A stretch of 51,039 nucleotides of DNA, taken from positions 1 through 51,039 of the forward strand of contig UQFE01000018.1 in NCBI GenBank assembly GCA_900540255.1, in the 5' to 3' direction. Shown piece after piece: positions 21,406 through 29,112 of the stretch (within the stretch, counting starts at the first letter, position 1; each line of letters opens with the position of its first letter). The position numbers and the translations under genes were made by a program. Under the pieces are notes generated by a model that was not told where the DNA came from, made no database searches, and was given only the letters and a program-made list of their open reading frames with translations. The DNA is from an uncultured Clostridium sp. (GTDB lineage Bacteria > Bacillota > Clostridia > Clostridiales > Clostridiaceae).

Positions 21406-23337
21406 TTATTCTACTACTTTTTTCTTTAATAATGCTAACATTATCATTCCTACTAAAGAACCAATAACAACAGCACCTAAGAATCCAAGTGGATTTCCTA
21501 TTACAGGTAATACGAATATTCCACCATGAGGAGCTCTTAATTCACAATTAAATAACATTGTAAGTGCTCCAGCTGTTGCAGAACCTATTACACATGAAGG
21601 TATAACTCTTAATGGATCTGCTGCTGCAAAAGGAATAGCTCCTTCTGTTATAAATGATAATCCCATAATGTAATTTGTAAGAGCTGATTGTCTTTCTCTC
21701 TTAGTAAATTTATTTTTAAAGAATGTTGAAGCTAAAGCTATTGCAAGTGGTGGAACCATACCACCAGCCATAACAGCTGCCATTACTTCATAGTTACCAG
21801 ATGCAAGTGATGCAGTACCAAATACATATGCAGCCTTATTGAAAGGACCACCCATATCAATTGACATCATACCTGCAACAATAATTCCTAATAATACCTT
21901 ACTTGTTCCACCCATTGAGTTAAGGAAATTTGTAATTGCTTCATTTATTCCACCAAAGAATGGATTTACAAATATCATTATTAAACCAATTAATCCAATA
22001 CCAAAGAAAGGATATAATAATGTTGGTTTTAATCCATCTAATGATTGAGGTAATTTATCAAATATCTTCTTTAATCCTAATACTAAATAACCACCTAAGA
22101 ATCCAGCAAATAATGCTCCTAAGAATCCTCCACTAACTACTGATACTGAAGAATCAAATGCACTTGCATATGTTGTACCTAAATTAGCTAACATACCACC
22201 AACAAAACCAACAGCAAGACCTGGTCTATCTGCAATACTCATTGAAATATATCCTGCAAGTACAGGTAACATAAATCCAAATGAAGTTTCACCTATAGTT
22301 TTTATTAATGCAGCCATTGGCGTATTTTTACCAAAATTAGCTGGATTAATATTATAATCATCTATTAAGAATGCTAAAGCAATTAATATACCTCCACCTA
22401 TAACAAATGGTAACATATGAGATACACCATTCATTAAGTGTTTATATAATTGTCTTCCAAAGCTTTCTCCTTCTTCTGATGAAGCTCCTTCACTATCACT
22501 TCCACCTGCATGATGATAAATTGGTGCATCACCACTAGTAGCTCTATTTAATAATTCTTCTGTTTTATGAATTCCATTTGCAACCTTAGTTTGAATAACT
22601 TTCTTTCCTTCAAATCTAGCCATTTCAACTTTTTTATCAGCTGCAACTATTATACATTCAGCATTGGCTATTTCTTCATCTGTTAAAACATTTTTAGCTC
22701 CACCAGAACCATTAGTTTCAACCTTAATTGAAATTCCCATGTCTTTAGCCTTATTTTCTAAAGCTTCTGCTGCCATAAATGTATGTGCAATTCCTGTAGG
22801 ACATGCTGTAACTGCTAATACTCTATATCCATTAGATTGTGCTTTTTGAGCTTCTTCTTTATCACTTTCAGCTTTTAACTTATCATTTTCTTTAGAATCA
22901 ATAAGTGATAAGAATTCATCAACGCTCTTAGCATTTATTAATTGCTCTTTAAATTCTGGATCCATTAGCATCATTGATAATCTTGCTAATACATCTAAGT
23001 GAAGGTTATTTTCTCCTTCTGGAGCTGCAATCATAAAGAATAATTTTGCTGGTTCTCCATCTAAAGAATCATAATCAATACCATCAGCAAGTATCATTGC
23101 ACTAAGTCCTGCTTCTTTAACTGCAGTTGTTTTAGCATGAGGTATTGCTATGTTATCACCTATTCCTGTAGTACTTAAGCTTTCTCTTGCTAATACAGCT
23201 TCTTTATAAGCTTCTTTATCGTTTAATCTTCCTGTATCATTCATTAAATCAACAAGTTTATTAATAGCTTCTTCCTTTGTTTTAACATTTGGATTAAGAG
23301 CTATACCATTCTTTTTTAGTAAGTCTGTAATCTTCAC
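21406..23337 (-). CDS. fruA: Fructose PTS transporter EIIABC
   Basis: A 643-residue fused fructose-family permease. EIIA is at the N-terminus (phospho-His H67 in NIAIPHAKT), then EIIB (about 170-275, phospho-Cys C179 in VTACPTGIAHTFMAAEAL), then EIIC (about 295-640) with eight or more helices. It imports fructose as fructose-1-phosphate, the substrate of the kinase encoded just upstream. Translation starts at a GTG with AGGAGG eight bases before it. It is the last gene of fruR-fruK-fruA and is followed by a strong terminator. Confidence 0.95.
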   Translation of the reverse strand: MKITDLLKKNGIALNPNVKTKEEAINKLVDLMNDTGRLNDKEAYKEAVLARESLSTTGIGDNIAIPHAKTTAVKEAGLSAMILADGIDYDSLDGEPAKLFFMIAAPEGENNLHLDVLARLSMMLMDPEFKEQLINAKSVDEFLSLIDSKENDKLKAESDKEEAQKAQSNGYRVLAVTACPTGIAHTFMAAEALENKAKDMGISIKVETNGSGGAKNVLTDEEIANAECIIVAADKKVEMARFEGKKVIQTKVANGIHKTEELLNRATSGDAPIYHHAGGSDSEGASSEEGESFGRQLYKHLMNGVSHMLPFVIGGGILIALAFLIDDYNINPANFGKNTPMAALIKTIGETSFGFMLPVLAGYISMSIADRPGLAVGFVGGMLANLGTTYASAFDSSVSVVSGGFLGALFAGFLGGYLVLGLKKIFDKLPQSLDGLKPTLLYPFFGIGLIGLIMIFVNPFFGGINEAITNFLNSMGGTSKVLLGIIVAGMMSIDMGGPFNKAAYVFGTASLASGNYEVMAAVMAGGMVPPLAIALASTFFKNKFTKRERQSALTNYIMGLSFITEGAIPFAAADPLRVIPSCVIGSATAGALTMLFNCELRAPHGGIFVLPVIGNPLGFLGAVVIGSLVGMIMLALLKKKVVE

Positions 23338-23357
23338 TTTAAATTCCTCCTTAACTT

Positions 23358-24263
23358 TTAATTAATTTGATTTAATAATTCATATACGTAGTCTTTTGTT
23401 GCTAAACCTTCTGAAAATGCAGAAGCGCTTCCTGTTGCTACTCCTAATTTAAATCCTCTTTCTATATCATTTGCTTCTAAATACCCTGCAATAAATCCTG
23501 CTACCATTGAATCTCCAGCTCCAACTGAATTTTTAACTTTTCCCTTTGGAACATTGCTTGTAATAACTTCGCCATTTTCTTTAATTAAAATAGCTCCATC
23601 TCCAGCCATAGAAATAAGTACATTTCTTGCTCCCATTTCTTTTAATTTTTTAGCATATTCTATAATTTCATCATTTCCATTAAGTTTTACATTAAATAAA
23701 TCTCCAAGTTCATGATGATTTGGTTTTATTAAAAATGGTTTATATTTTAAAACCTTTAATAACGATTCTCCTGTTGTATCTACAATAAACTTAACACCTT
23801 TATCTTGAAGAGATTCCATTATCTTTTCATAAATATCTACTGGCATTGTTTTTGGAATACTTCCAGCTAAAACTAAAATATCACCTTCAGTTAAGCAATT
23901 TAATTTTTCATAAAGTTCTTCTAATGCTTCTTCTGGAATATCTGGTCCTCCACCATTTATTTCACTTTCAACATCAGCTTTTATTTTAACATTTATTCTT
24001 GACATTCCATTTTTTAACTTTATAAAATCTGTATCACAACCAAATTCTCTTACTTCTCTTTCAATTTCTTGGCCTGTAAATCCAGCTATGAATCCTAATG
24101 CCTTACTTTTAACCCCTAAGTTATTTAAGACAATTGAAACATTAATTCCTTTACCACCTGCGTAAACACTTTCACAACTACTTCTGTTAACATGACCTAA
24201 ATTAAAATCATCCATTTTCACAATATAGTCTAATGCTGGATTAAATGTTATAGTATATATCAT
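23358..24263 (-). CDS. fruK: 1-phosphofructokinase
   Basis: A 301-residue PfkB-family kinase converting fructose-1-phosphate to fructose-1,6-bisphosphate. The N-terminal GGKGINVS glycine motif and the C-terminal PfkB signature with catalytic Asp (VGAGDSMVAGFIAGYL) are present. The start codon overlaps the fruR stop by one base (TAATG), and fruA follows 20 bp later, so the three genes are one operon. Confidence 0.95.
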   Translation of the reverse strand: MIYTITFNPALDYIVKMDDFNLGHVNRSSCESVYAGGKGINVSIVLNNLGVKSKALGFIAGFTGQEIEREVREFGCDTDFIKLKNGMSRINVKIKADVESEINGGGPDIPEEALEELYEKLNCLTEGDILVLAGSIPKTMPVDIYEKIMESLQDKGVKFIVDTTGESLLKVLKYKPFLIKPNHHELGDLFNVKLNGNDEIIEYAKKLKEMGARNVLISMAGDGAILIKENGEVITSNVPKGKVKNSVGAGDSMVAGFIAGYLEANDIERGFKLGVATGSASAFSEGLATKDYVYELLNQIN

Positions 24264-25015
24264 TATTTTCTTACCTCCAAAATCTCAGTTTCTTGTCTAT
24301 ATATATTATTATCTAAATTTGTAGTTATTATTTTAGCTTCTTTTATATCTGCAAAAGTTACAGAGCTTATTTTTTCAAATTTAGAATTATCACATAATAT
24401 ATATCTTTTCTTACTTCTATGTAATGCTTCATCTTTAACCATTGCTTCTTTAATATCTGGTGTTGTAAATCCTCTTTCTATATCGACTCCATTTGTTCCA
24501 AAAAAGCCTTTGGTAAAATTATATTTTTTTAAAGTACTAACAGTTTGCGCTCCAACTATTGCCTCTGTTGTTAATTTAAGCTCACCACCTAAAATATATG
24601 TAATACAATTTTTTTGAATAAGCTTTCTAGCATGTACAATTCCGTTAGTAACAAAAACAGCCTTTGTGTTTGTTATAAAGTCTATCATAAGTTCTGTAGT
24701 AGTTCCTGCATCTATATATACAAAATCATTATCCTTTATTAATGATGCAGCAAATTCGGCAATCAATATTTTTTCATTTATATTTAAGCCTTGTCTATTT
24801 TCAACTTTATCATCTATGGTAGTTATATTTATATCCTTTATTGATGTGGCTCCACCATGAACCTTTCTTAACAGCCCTAATTTATCTAGTGCAGTTAAAT
24901 CCCTTCTTATAGTTGATTCTGACGTATTTAAATATTTAACTAAATCATTTAAATAAACTACTGACTCTTTGTCTAACTTCTCTAAAATTAACTTATACCT
25001 CTCTTGTGATAACAT
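24263..25015 (-). CDS. fruR: DeoR-family regulator of fructose use
   Basis: A 250-residue DeoR-type repressor. It has an N-terminal HTH (VYLNDLVKYLNTSESTIRRDL, with the family tail LRKVHGGA) and a C-terminal sugar-phosphate sensor domain (DAGTTTELM, FVTNGIVHA). As the first gene of fruRKA it should control its own operon, responding to fructose-1-phosphate as in related systems. Repeated TCACTTTCATTCA words just upstream of the promoter are its likely binding sites. Confidence 0.93.
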   Translation of the reverse strand: MLSQERYKLILEKLDKESVVYLNDLVKYLNTSESTIRRDLTALDKLGLLRKVHGGATSIKDINITTIDDKVENRQGLNINEKILIAEFAASLIKDNDFVYIDAGTTTELMIDFITNTKAVFVTNGIVHARKLIQKNCITYILGGELKLTTEAIVGAQTVSTLKKYNFTKGFFGTNGVDIERGFTTPDIKEAMVKDEALHRSKKRYILCDNSKFEKISSVTFADIKEAKIITTNLDNNIYRQETEILEVRK

Positions 25016-25036
25016 TTACACCACTTCCTTCTCTTT

Positions 25037-25110
25037 ATGATACATTCTTTTATATAATAAGTCAATCACTTTCATTCAAATTCTTTCACTTTCATTCATT
25101 TTCATTCATT
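25037..25110 (-). promoter_or_regulatory. fruR promoter and phased operator repeats
   Basis: On the minus strand TTGACT (25060-25065) and TATCAT (25037-25042) are spaced by 17 bp. Upstream, TCACTTTCATTCA occurs at 25066-25078 and again at 25086-25098, exactly 20 bp apart. A third TTTCATTCA starts at 25100, another 10 bp on. Direct repeats on one helix face suit a DeoR-type regulator. Confidence 0.7.
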
Positions 25111-25170
25111 CTACCTTTCTTCAATAATAATTTGTATTTCTAAAATAATAAATTGCTATCCAATATTATT

Positions 25171-25203
25171 TAGTTGCAAATGCAACTATTTTACCATTAT
25201 AAT
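25171..25203 (+). promoter_or_regulatory. marR promoter with MarR operator
   Basis: TAGTTGCA-AA-TGCAACTA (25171-25188) is a perfect 8-2-8 dyad. It overlaps a TTGCAA -35 (25174-25179), with TATAAT (25198-25203) following at 18-bp spacing. Binding there would block the promoter, which fits autorepression by the MarR protein encoded next. Confidence 0.75.
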
Positions 25204-25269
25204 ATATCTTAGCTCAAAATTTTATCACTTTAAAATAATTTTTATTTTATTAATGAAAGGATTTTTTAT

Positions 25270-25701
25270 ATGAATTGTAATAATGAATATTTAGGTAAAT
25301 ATATTTCCTTAATTCATAGACAAGCTAATGTCTTTTTTACTAAAGAATTTAGTAAATTTGGATTTGGAAGTGGACAATATATGTTTTTGATTCATTTATA
25401 TAAAAATGATGGAATTAGCCAAGAAGAACTTTCAGATTTAGTTAATATAGATAAAGGTACTACTGCTAAAGCAATTAGAAGGCTCGAAGAATTAAATTTA
25501 ATAAAACGCTTAAAAGATTCCACAGATAAAAGAATAAATCGAATTTATTTAACTACCAAAGCAATTAATATTAAGGATGAGTTTTTTTATATTTTAACTA
25601 AATGGGAAAATATGCTTACTAAAAATTTAAGTTCTGAGGAATTATCTATGGGCTTAAATATACTAAATAAACTTTCAAACAATGTGATAAACAATAATTA
25701 A
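25270..25701 (+). CDS. MarR-family regulator of the MATE pump
   Basis: A 143-residue MarR-type dimeric repressor with a central winged helix (SQEELSDLVNIDKGTTAKAIRRLEELNLIKR, about residues 55-85) and the wing DSTDKRINRIYLT. It lies 25 bp before a MATE transporter on the same strand, a MepR/MepA-like pairing in which a drug or metabolite ligand relieves repression. A palindrome overlaps its promoter. Confidence 0.9.
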   Translation: MNCNNEYLGKYISLIHRQANVFFTKEFSKFGFGSGQYMFLIHLYKNDGISQEELSDLVNIDKGTTAKAIRRLEELNLIKRLKDSTDKRINRIYLTTKAINIKDEFFYILTKWENMLTKNLSSEELSMGLNILNKLSNNVINNN

Positions 25702-25726
25702 TTATATTATTAGGAGGAAAAAAATT

Positions 25727-27088
25727 ATGGGACATCAAAATCACTTAGGTGAAGAATCTATTGGAAAGCTTTTATTAAAGTATTCTATTCCTGCAATAAT
25801 TGGTATGTTAGTTAATGCCTTATATAATATTGTAGATAGAATGTTTATAGGTCGTATTCCTGAAGTTGGTTCACTTGCATTAACAGGAGTTGGAATAACA
25901 ATGCCAATAATATCTATTCTTTTAGCTTTTGGTATGCTTATAGGAATTGGATCAACAGCAAATATTTCATTAAATCTTGGACGTGGCAAAAGAGATGATG
26001 CTGAACGTTTAATTGGTAGTGCATTAACTTTAAGTTTAATAATTGGTATTATAATTACTATTATTGGACTAGTTTTCTTAAATCAAATATTAAATATTTT
26101 TGGAGCTAGTTCAACTACCTTAATTTATGCAAAACAATATATTACAGTAATATTAGGTGGATGTACTTTTAATATTATTTCATTTGCATTAAATAGTACT
26201 GTAAGAGCTGATGGTAATCCTAAAATGGCTTCATTTACTATGGTTGCTGGATGCCTAACTAATGTTATTTTAGATTATGTATTTGTCTTTATATTAAATA
26301 TGGGAATTAAAGGAGCAGCATTTGCAACTGTTATTTCTCAAGCTCTTACTTGTTCAATAATTATTTATTATTATACTAAAGGTAATTCTAACTTAAAATT
26401 AAAATCTTCAAATATAAAATTAAATAAAAAATTAGTTTCTATGACCTTTGCAATTGGTATAGCTCCATTTGCAACTCAAATTGCCAATAGTTTAGTACAA
26501 GTTGTTGCTAACAATTCTTTAAAAGCATATGGTAATGATTTATCCATTGGAGCAATGACTATAATAAGTTCAATAAACATGGTATTTATGATGCCTATCT
26601 TTGGTATTAATCAAGGTTGTCAGCCAATTATTGGCTTTAACTATGGTGCTAAAAAATATCATAGAGCTAAAAAGACATTTATAATTGCAACTATTGCAGC
26701 AACTGCTATTTGTACAATTGGCGGAATACTAATACAAATATTCCCAGAATTTACAATAAACATATTCAATAATGATGCTGAACTTGCTTCAGTTGCTATT
26801 AAAGGTGTAAGAATGTACTTATTAATGATGCCTATAGTTGGAATTAACATAGTTGCAACTAGTTACTTCCAATCTGTTGGTAAGGCTAAAGTTTCTATGT
26901 TTGTTAGCTTACTTAGACAAGTTATTTTATTAATTCCATTTACTTTAATCTTACCTTTATTTTTAGGTTTAGATGGTGTTTGGGCAGCTGGAGCATGCGC
27001 AGACTTCCTTTCAGTTGTTATAACATTAATTTTAATATTTAAGGAATTTAAATCATTAAATAAATTATATGCTGCAGAAGCTGCTTAG
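25727..27088 (+). CDS. MATE-family multidrug efflux transporter (MepA-like)
   Basis: A 453-residue transporter with twelve predicted helices in two MATE bundles. The N-terminal motif LLLKYSIPAIIGMLVNALYNIVD and the mid-protein NQGCQPIIGFNYGAKK are typical of the MepA/DinF group. It exports cationic drugs or dyes using an ion gradient. It is the second gene of the marR operon, with an AGGAGG ribosome site and a terminator 18 bp after the stop. Confidence 0.92.
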   Translation: MGHQNHLGEESIGKLLLKYSIPAIIGMLVNALYNIVDRMFIGRIPEVGSLALTGVGITMPIISILLAFGMLIGIGSTANISLNLGRGKRDDAERLIGSALTLSLIIGIIITIIGLVFLNQILNIFGASSTTLIYAKQYITVILGGCTFNIISFALNSTVRADGNPKMASFTMVAGCLTNVILDYVFVFILNMGIKGAAFATVISQALTCSIIIYYYTKGNSNLKLKSSNIKLNKKLVSMTFAIGIAPFATQIANSLVQVVANNSLKAYGNDLSIGAMTIISSINMVFMMPIFGINQGCQPIIGFNYGAKKYHRAKKTFIIATIAATAICTIGGILIQIFPEFTINIFNNDAELASVAIKGVRMYLLMMPIVGINIVATSYFQSVGKAKVSMFVSLLRQVILLIPFTLILPLFLGLDGVWAAGACADFLSVVITLILIFKEFKSLNKLYAAEAA

Positions 27089-27105
27089 TTAAATTTAAAT
27101 AAAAT

Positions 27106-27158
27106 AGAACTGTATTAATTTAAAGTATAAATTCAAACTAATACAGTTCTTTATTTTT
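27106..27158 (+). terminator. Terminator of the marR-MATE operon
   Basis: Perfect 12-bp arms AGAACTGTATTA and TAATACAGTTCT with a 21-nt loop, followed by TTATTTTTTA. Confidence 0.85.
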
Positions 27159-27228
27159 TACCCCTTTAAATACAAATAACATTATTTCAAATAACTATAT
27201 TTAAACTATAATTATTTATAATAATAGC

Positions 27229-27270
27229 AAAAAAGGTTTGATATAAAATAAATCTAATATCAAACCTTTT
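27229..27270 (-). terminator. Terminator of the 212-aa gene/DUF1858 operon
   Basis: Fourteen-bp arms AAAAGGTTTGATAT and ATATCAAACCTTTT with a 12-nt loop. On the minus strand the stem runs into TTTTTTGC. Confidence 0.85.
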
Positions 27271-27278
27271 ATAAATTA

Positions 27279-27464
27279 TTACATATTATTTAACTTTTCT
27301 AAAACTTTTTCTAACTCTAATCCGTGAACTATACATGCTTGTTGTAAAGATTCCATAGTTGCTGACGGGCATCCTAAGCATCCCATCCCAAATGACATTA
27401 ATATTTCTGCTGCTTTTGGGTATGTATTTACAATTTCACCTACAGTCATATCTTTTGTTATCAT
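27279..27464 (-). CDS. DUF1858 protein, copy 1 (ScdA-N-like)
   Basis: A 61-residue soluble protein of the DUF1858 family: TVGEIVNTYPKAAEILMSFG followed by MGCLGCPSATM with a CxxC pair. The fold and motif resemble the N-terminal ScdA domain of RIC/YtfE iron-centre repair proteins. The cysteines may bind metal, persulfide or NO, but this is inference. It is the second gene after the 212-aa protein and shares its promoter. A paralogue at 32737-32922 is about 60 percent identical by eye, with an identical CxxC region. Confidence 0.85.
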   Translation of the reverse strand: MITKDMTVGEIVNTYPKAAEILMSFGMGCLGCPSATMESLQQACIVHGLELEKVLEKLNNM

Positions 27465-27510
27465 AATTTATTTCCTCCACTTATAACTATATATTTTAAA
27501 ATTCAATTAT

Positions 27511-28149
27511 TTACATTTTATGTCTAATAGATTGTATATTGTCTTCTAACTTAACATATTCATAATCATTATTCATCGTATTTACAAAGGCATTGATCCA
27601 TTGTTCTCTCAATTCATAAAATACGTCTACTAATATTCCTTCATTTTCCCAAATATTCTTATGTACACATACTCTTCTCTTCCACATTATGCTTTCTTCA
27701 CCTGAATCAATTACTTCATTTACTCTATCACATGGCATTCCATCTAAAATATAATCATTCATACTATTAAAAATAGTTTCTGCATTTATATTTTCTAGAC
27801 TTTCTTTAGCTTCATTTGCAGCATTAACACCTTGATTTTCGTATACTTTTCTCATATCTAAAATATAATCTTGATTATTTTCTAATATAACCTTTGTCCA
27901 AGCAGCCATTCTTCCTTCAGCACTATGAATTTTTCCTTGTAACCATCCATGAATATTACTTGTATCAATCATATCTTCAAGATTTTTATTAGGTGTTTTT
28001 ACTCCATACTTTGAATTTATTTCAGCTTCTAATTTCTCTACATCTATTCCTTTGTCTTTAGCAAGCTTTATAATTTCACCTTCTAAACCTTCAAACCATA
28101 ATACTTTATTAAATAACCAATAATGTATCTTTCCTAAAAATAAGCTCAT
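27511..28149 (-). CDS. Conserved-looking 212-aa protein of unknown function in the stress block
   Basis: I do not recognise this family. It is soluble and largely helical, with no signal peptide or membrane segment. Residues 7-20 (KIHYWLFNKVLWFE) and 66-84 (IHGWLQGKIHSAEGRMAAW) look like related His/Trp-rich helices. H9, H67, H75, C140, C161 and H163 are candidate metal or cofactor ligands. It has its own promoter with a CRP/FNR-type dyad identical in geometry to those before hemerythrin and DUF1858 copy 2, and it is followed by DUF1858 copy 1. Co-regulation suggests a role in nitric oxide or oxygen stress or iron-centre repair; this is inference from context only. Confidence 0.75.
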   Translation of the reverse strand: MSLFLGKIHYWLFNKVLWFEGLEGEIIKLAKDKGIDVEKLEAEINSKYGVKTPNKNLEDMIDTSNIHGWLQGKIHSAEGRMAAWTKVILENNQDYILDMRKVYENQGVNAANEAKESLENINAETIFNSMNDYILDGMPCDRVNEVIDSGEESIMWKRRVCVHKNIWENEGILVDVFYELREQWINAFVNTMNNDYEYVKLEDNIQSIRHKM

Positions 28150-28220
28150 ATTCTCTTCTCCTATCTTTTGTATAATAATATTTTAATTTCTTAAAATGTA
28201 TCATCTAAATTCATATTATT

Positions 28221-28262
28221 ATTATACATCAAGTTTTAATTATATTAAGTAACATAAGTTAC
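28221..28262 (-). promoter_or_regulatory. CRP/FNR-type class II promoter of the 212-aa gene
   Basis: On the minus strand a perfect dyad GTAAC-TTAT-GTTAC is followed after exactly 22 bp by TATAAT, which puts the dyad centre near -41.5. There is no recognisable -35 box, as expected for an activator-dependent promoter. The same layout occurs at 32563-32604 and 32998-33039. Confidence 0.75.
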
Positions 28263-28317
28263 AAACTTTTAAAATAATTTAATCTTTGCCTTTCCATTAT
28301 TTTTTCATTACATCATT

Positions 28318-28475
28318 TTACTTATTTAAATTGATTACAGTTGCTTTAACTCTAGTCATAGCTTCAATTGAATATCTTATTCCTTGAACATCTACTCCAG
28401 AATTTTTAACACCTAAGAATGGGAAATGATCTGGACCTCTTTCTGTTTTATTATTCACTTGAACTGTTCCACCTT
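28318..28475 (-). pseudogene. gapN: Truncated gapN, C-terminal 50 residues only
   Basis: The frame encodes GGTVQVNNKTERGPDHFPFL followed by GVKNSGVDVQGIRYSIEAMT and RVKATVINL. This is the recognisable C-terminus of non-phosphorylating NADP-dependent glyceraldehyde-3-phosphate dehydrogenase. The other roughly 430 residues are absent. It is fused at GAAGGTGG to the start of a CRP/FNR regulator gene. The product cannot be active. Confidence 0.85.
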
Positions 28476-28619
28476 CTAAAAATATAATTTCATTTTTTTA
28501 AAATTTTTATGTACTATTTTTTCAAAAACATCTATTAGCTCACAAGAATTTAAAACAGTAAAAAAAGGTACCTTTTTAGTACAAACATCCTTTCTACAAT
28601 TATCACAACAATTTCTCAT
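28476..28619 (-). pseudogene. Truncated CRP/FNR-family regulator, N-terminal 47 residues
   Basis: A plausible start (MRNCCDNCRKDVCTKKVPFF) opens a Cys-rich N-terminus, then a helix (SCELIDVFEKIVHKNFKK) typical of clostridial CRP/FNR sensors of the HcpR type. The normal continuation GEIIFLEGD is represented by EIIFLEGG in another frame. One A is missing from an A7 run at 28493-28499, and the sequence then becomes gapN. The sensor barrel and DNA-binding domain are gone. It lies between hcp and the 212-aa gene, where a regulator of the block would be expected. Confidence 0.7.
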
Positions 28620-28639
28620 ATAAACTTTTCTCCATCCTT

Positions 28640-28687
28640 TAAATAAAAAATACTTAAATAATAAATTAATATCATTTAAGTATTTTT
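28640..28687 (-). terminator. Terminator of the hcp-cupin operon
   Basis: Arms AAAAATACTTAAAT and ATTTAAGTATTTTT with a 14-nt loop. The minus strand ends in a TTTTTTATTT tract. Confidence 0.8.
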
Positions 28688-28725
28688 ATTGCTTTATTTA
28701 TTATATTCAATTTTAATTATTAAAA

Positions 28726-29049
28726 TTATTCTGTCAATCTTTCAGATATTGTTACTAATACTCTACTCTTAACTTTTGCAATTACATTATGCTCTATTCT
28801 CGCATCAAATTGCATTAAATCACCTTTATTTAAGTTATATTTTTCACCATCTACAAACTCTATTGATACGCTTCCTTCATAAATAAAAATGCTTGCATAT
28901 CCATTATGAGTATGATTAGGCAATCCTTTTCCTACTTCAAAATCAAAATATACAACCTTAAACTTTGGATTAAAAACCACAACTTCTTTACTTTCACCAA
29001 TCTTATCTATATTAGCAATTTTTATAATTCCATCATCCTTAAAATTCAT
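28726..29049 (-). CDS. Small cupin-domain protein
   Basis: A 107-residue single-domain cupin. Metal ligands of the first motif are visible in GLPNHTHNGYASIFIYEGSV, and a partial second motif in GDLMQFDARIEHNV. It starts 63 bp after hcp with an AGGAGG site and ends at a terminator, so it is probably the last gene of the hcp transcript. The function within the family cannot be set; a metal-dependent or sensor role in the stress response is possible. Confidence 0.82.
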   Translation of the reverse strand: MNFKDDGIIKIANIDKIGESKEVVVFNPKFKVVYFDFEVGKGLPNHTHNGYASIFIYEGSVSIEFVDGEKYNLNKGDLMQFDARIEHNVIAKVKSRVLVTISERLTE

Positions 29050-29112
29050 ATGTCCTCCTTATTTATAATAAATTTTTTATTTTTAATTTTATATAAAAAT
29101 ATACATTTTAAA

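Noticed and set aside
21839..22136. Open frames on the plus strand opposite fruA.
   Set aside because: Antisense shadows of the EIIC coding region with low-complexity translation and no ribosome sites.
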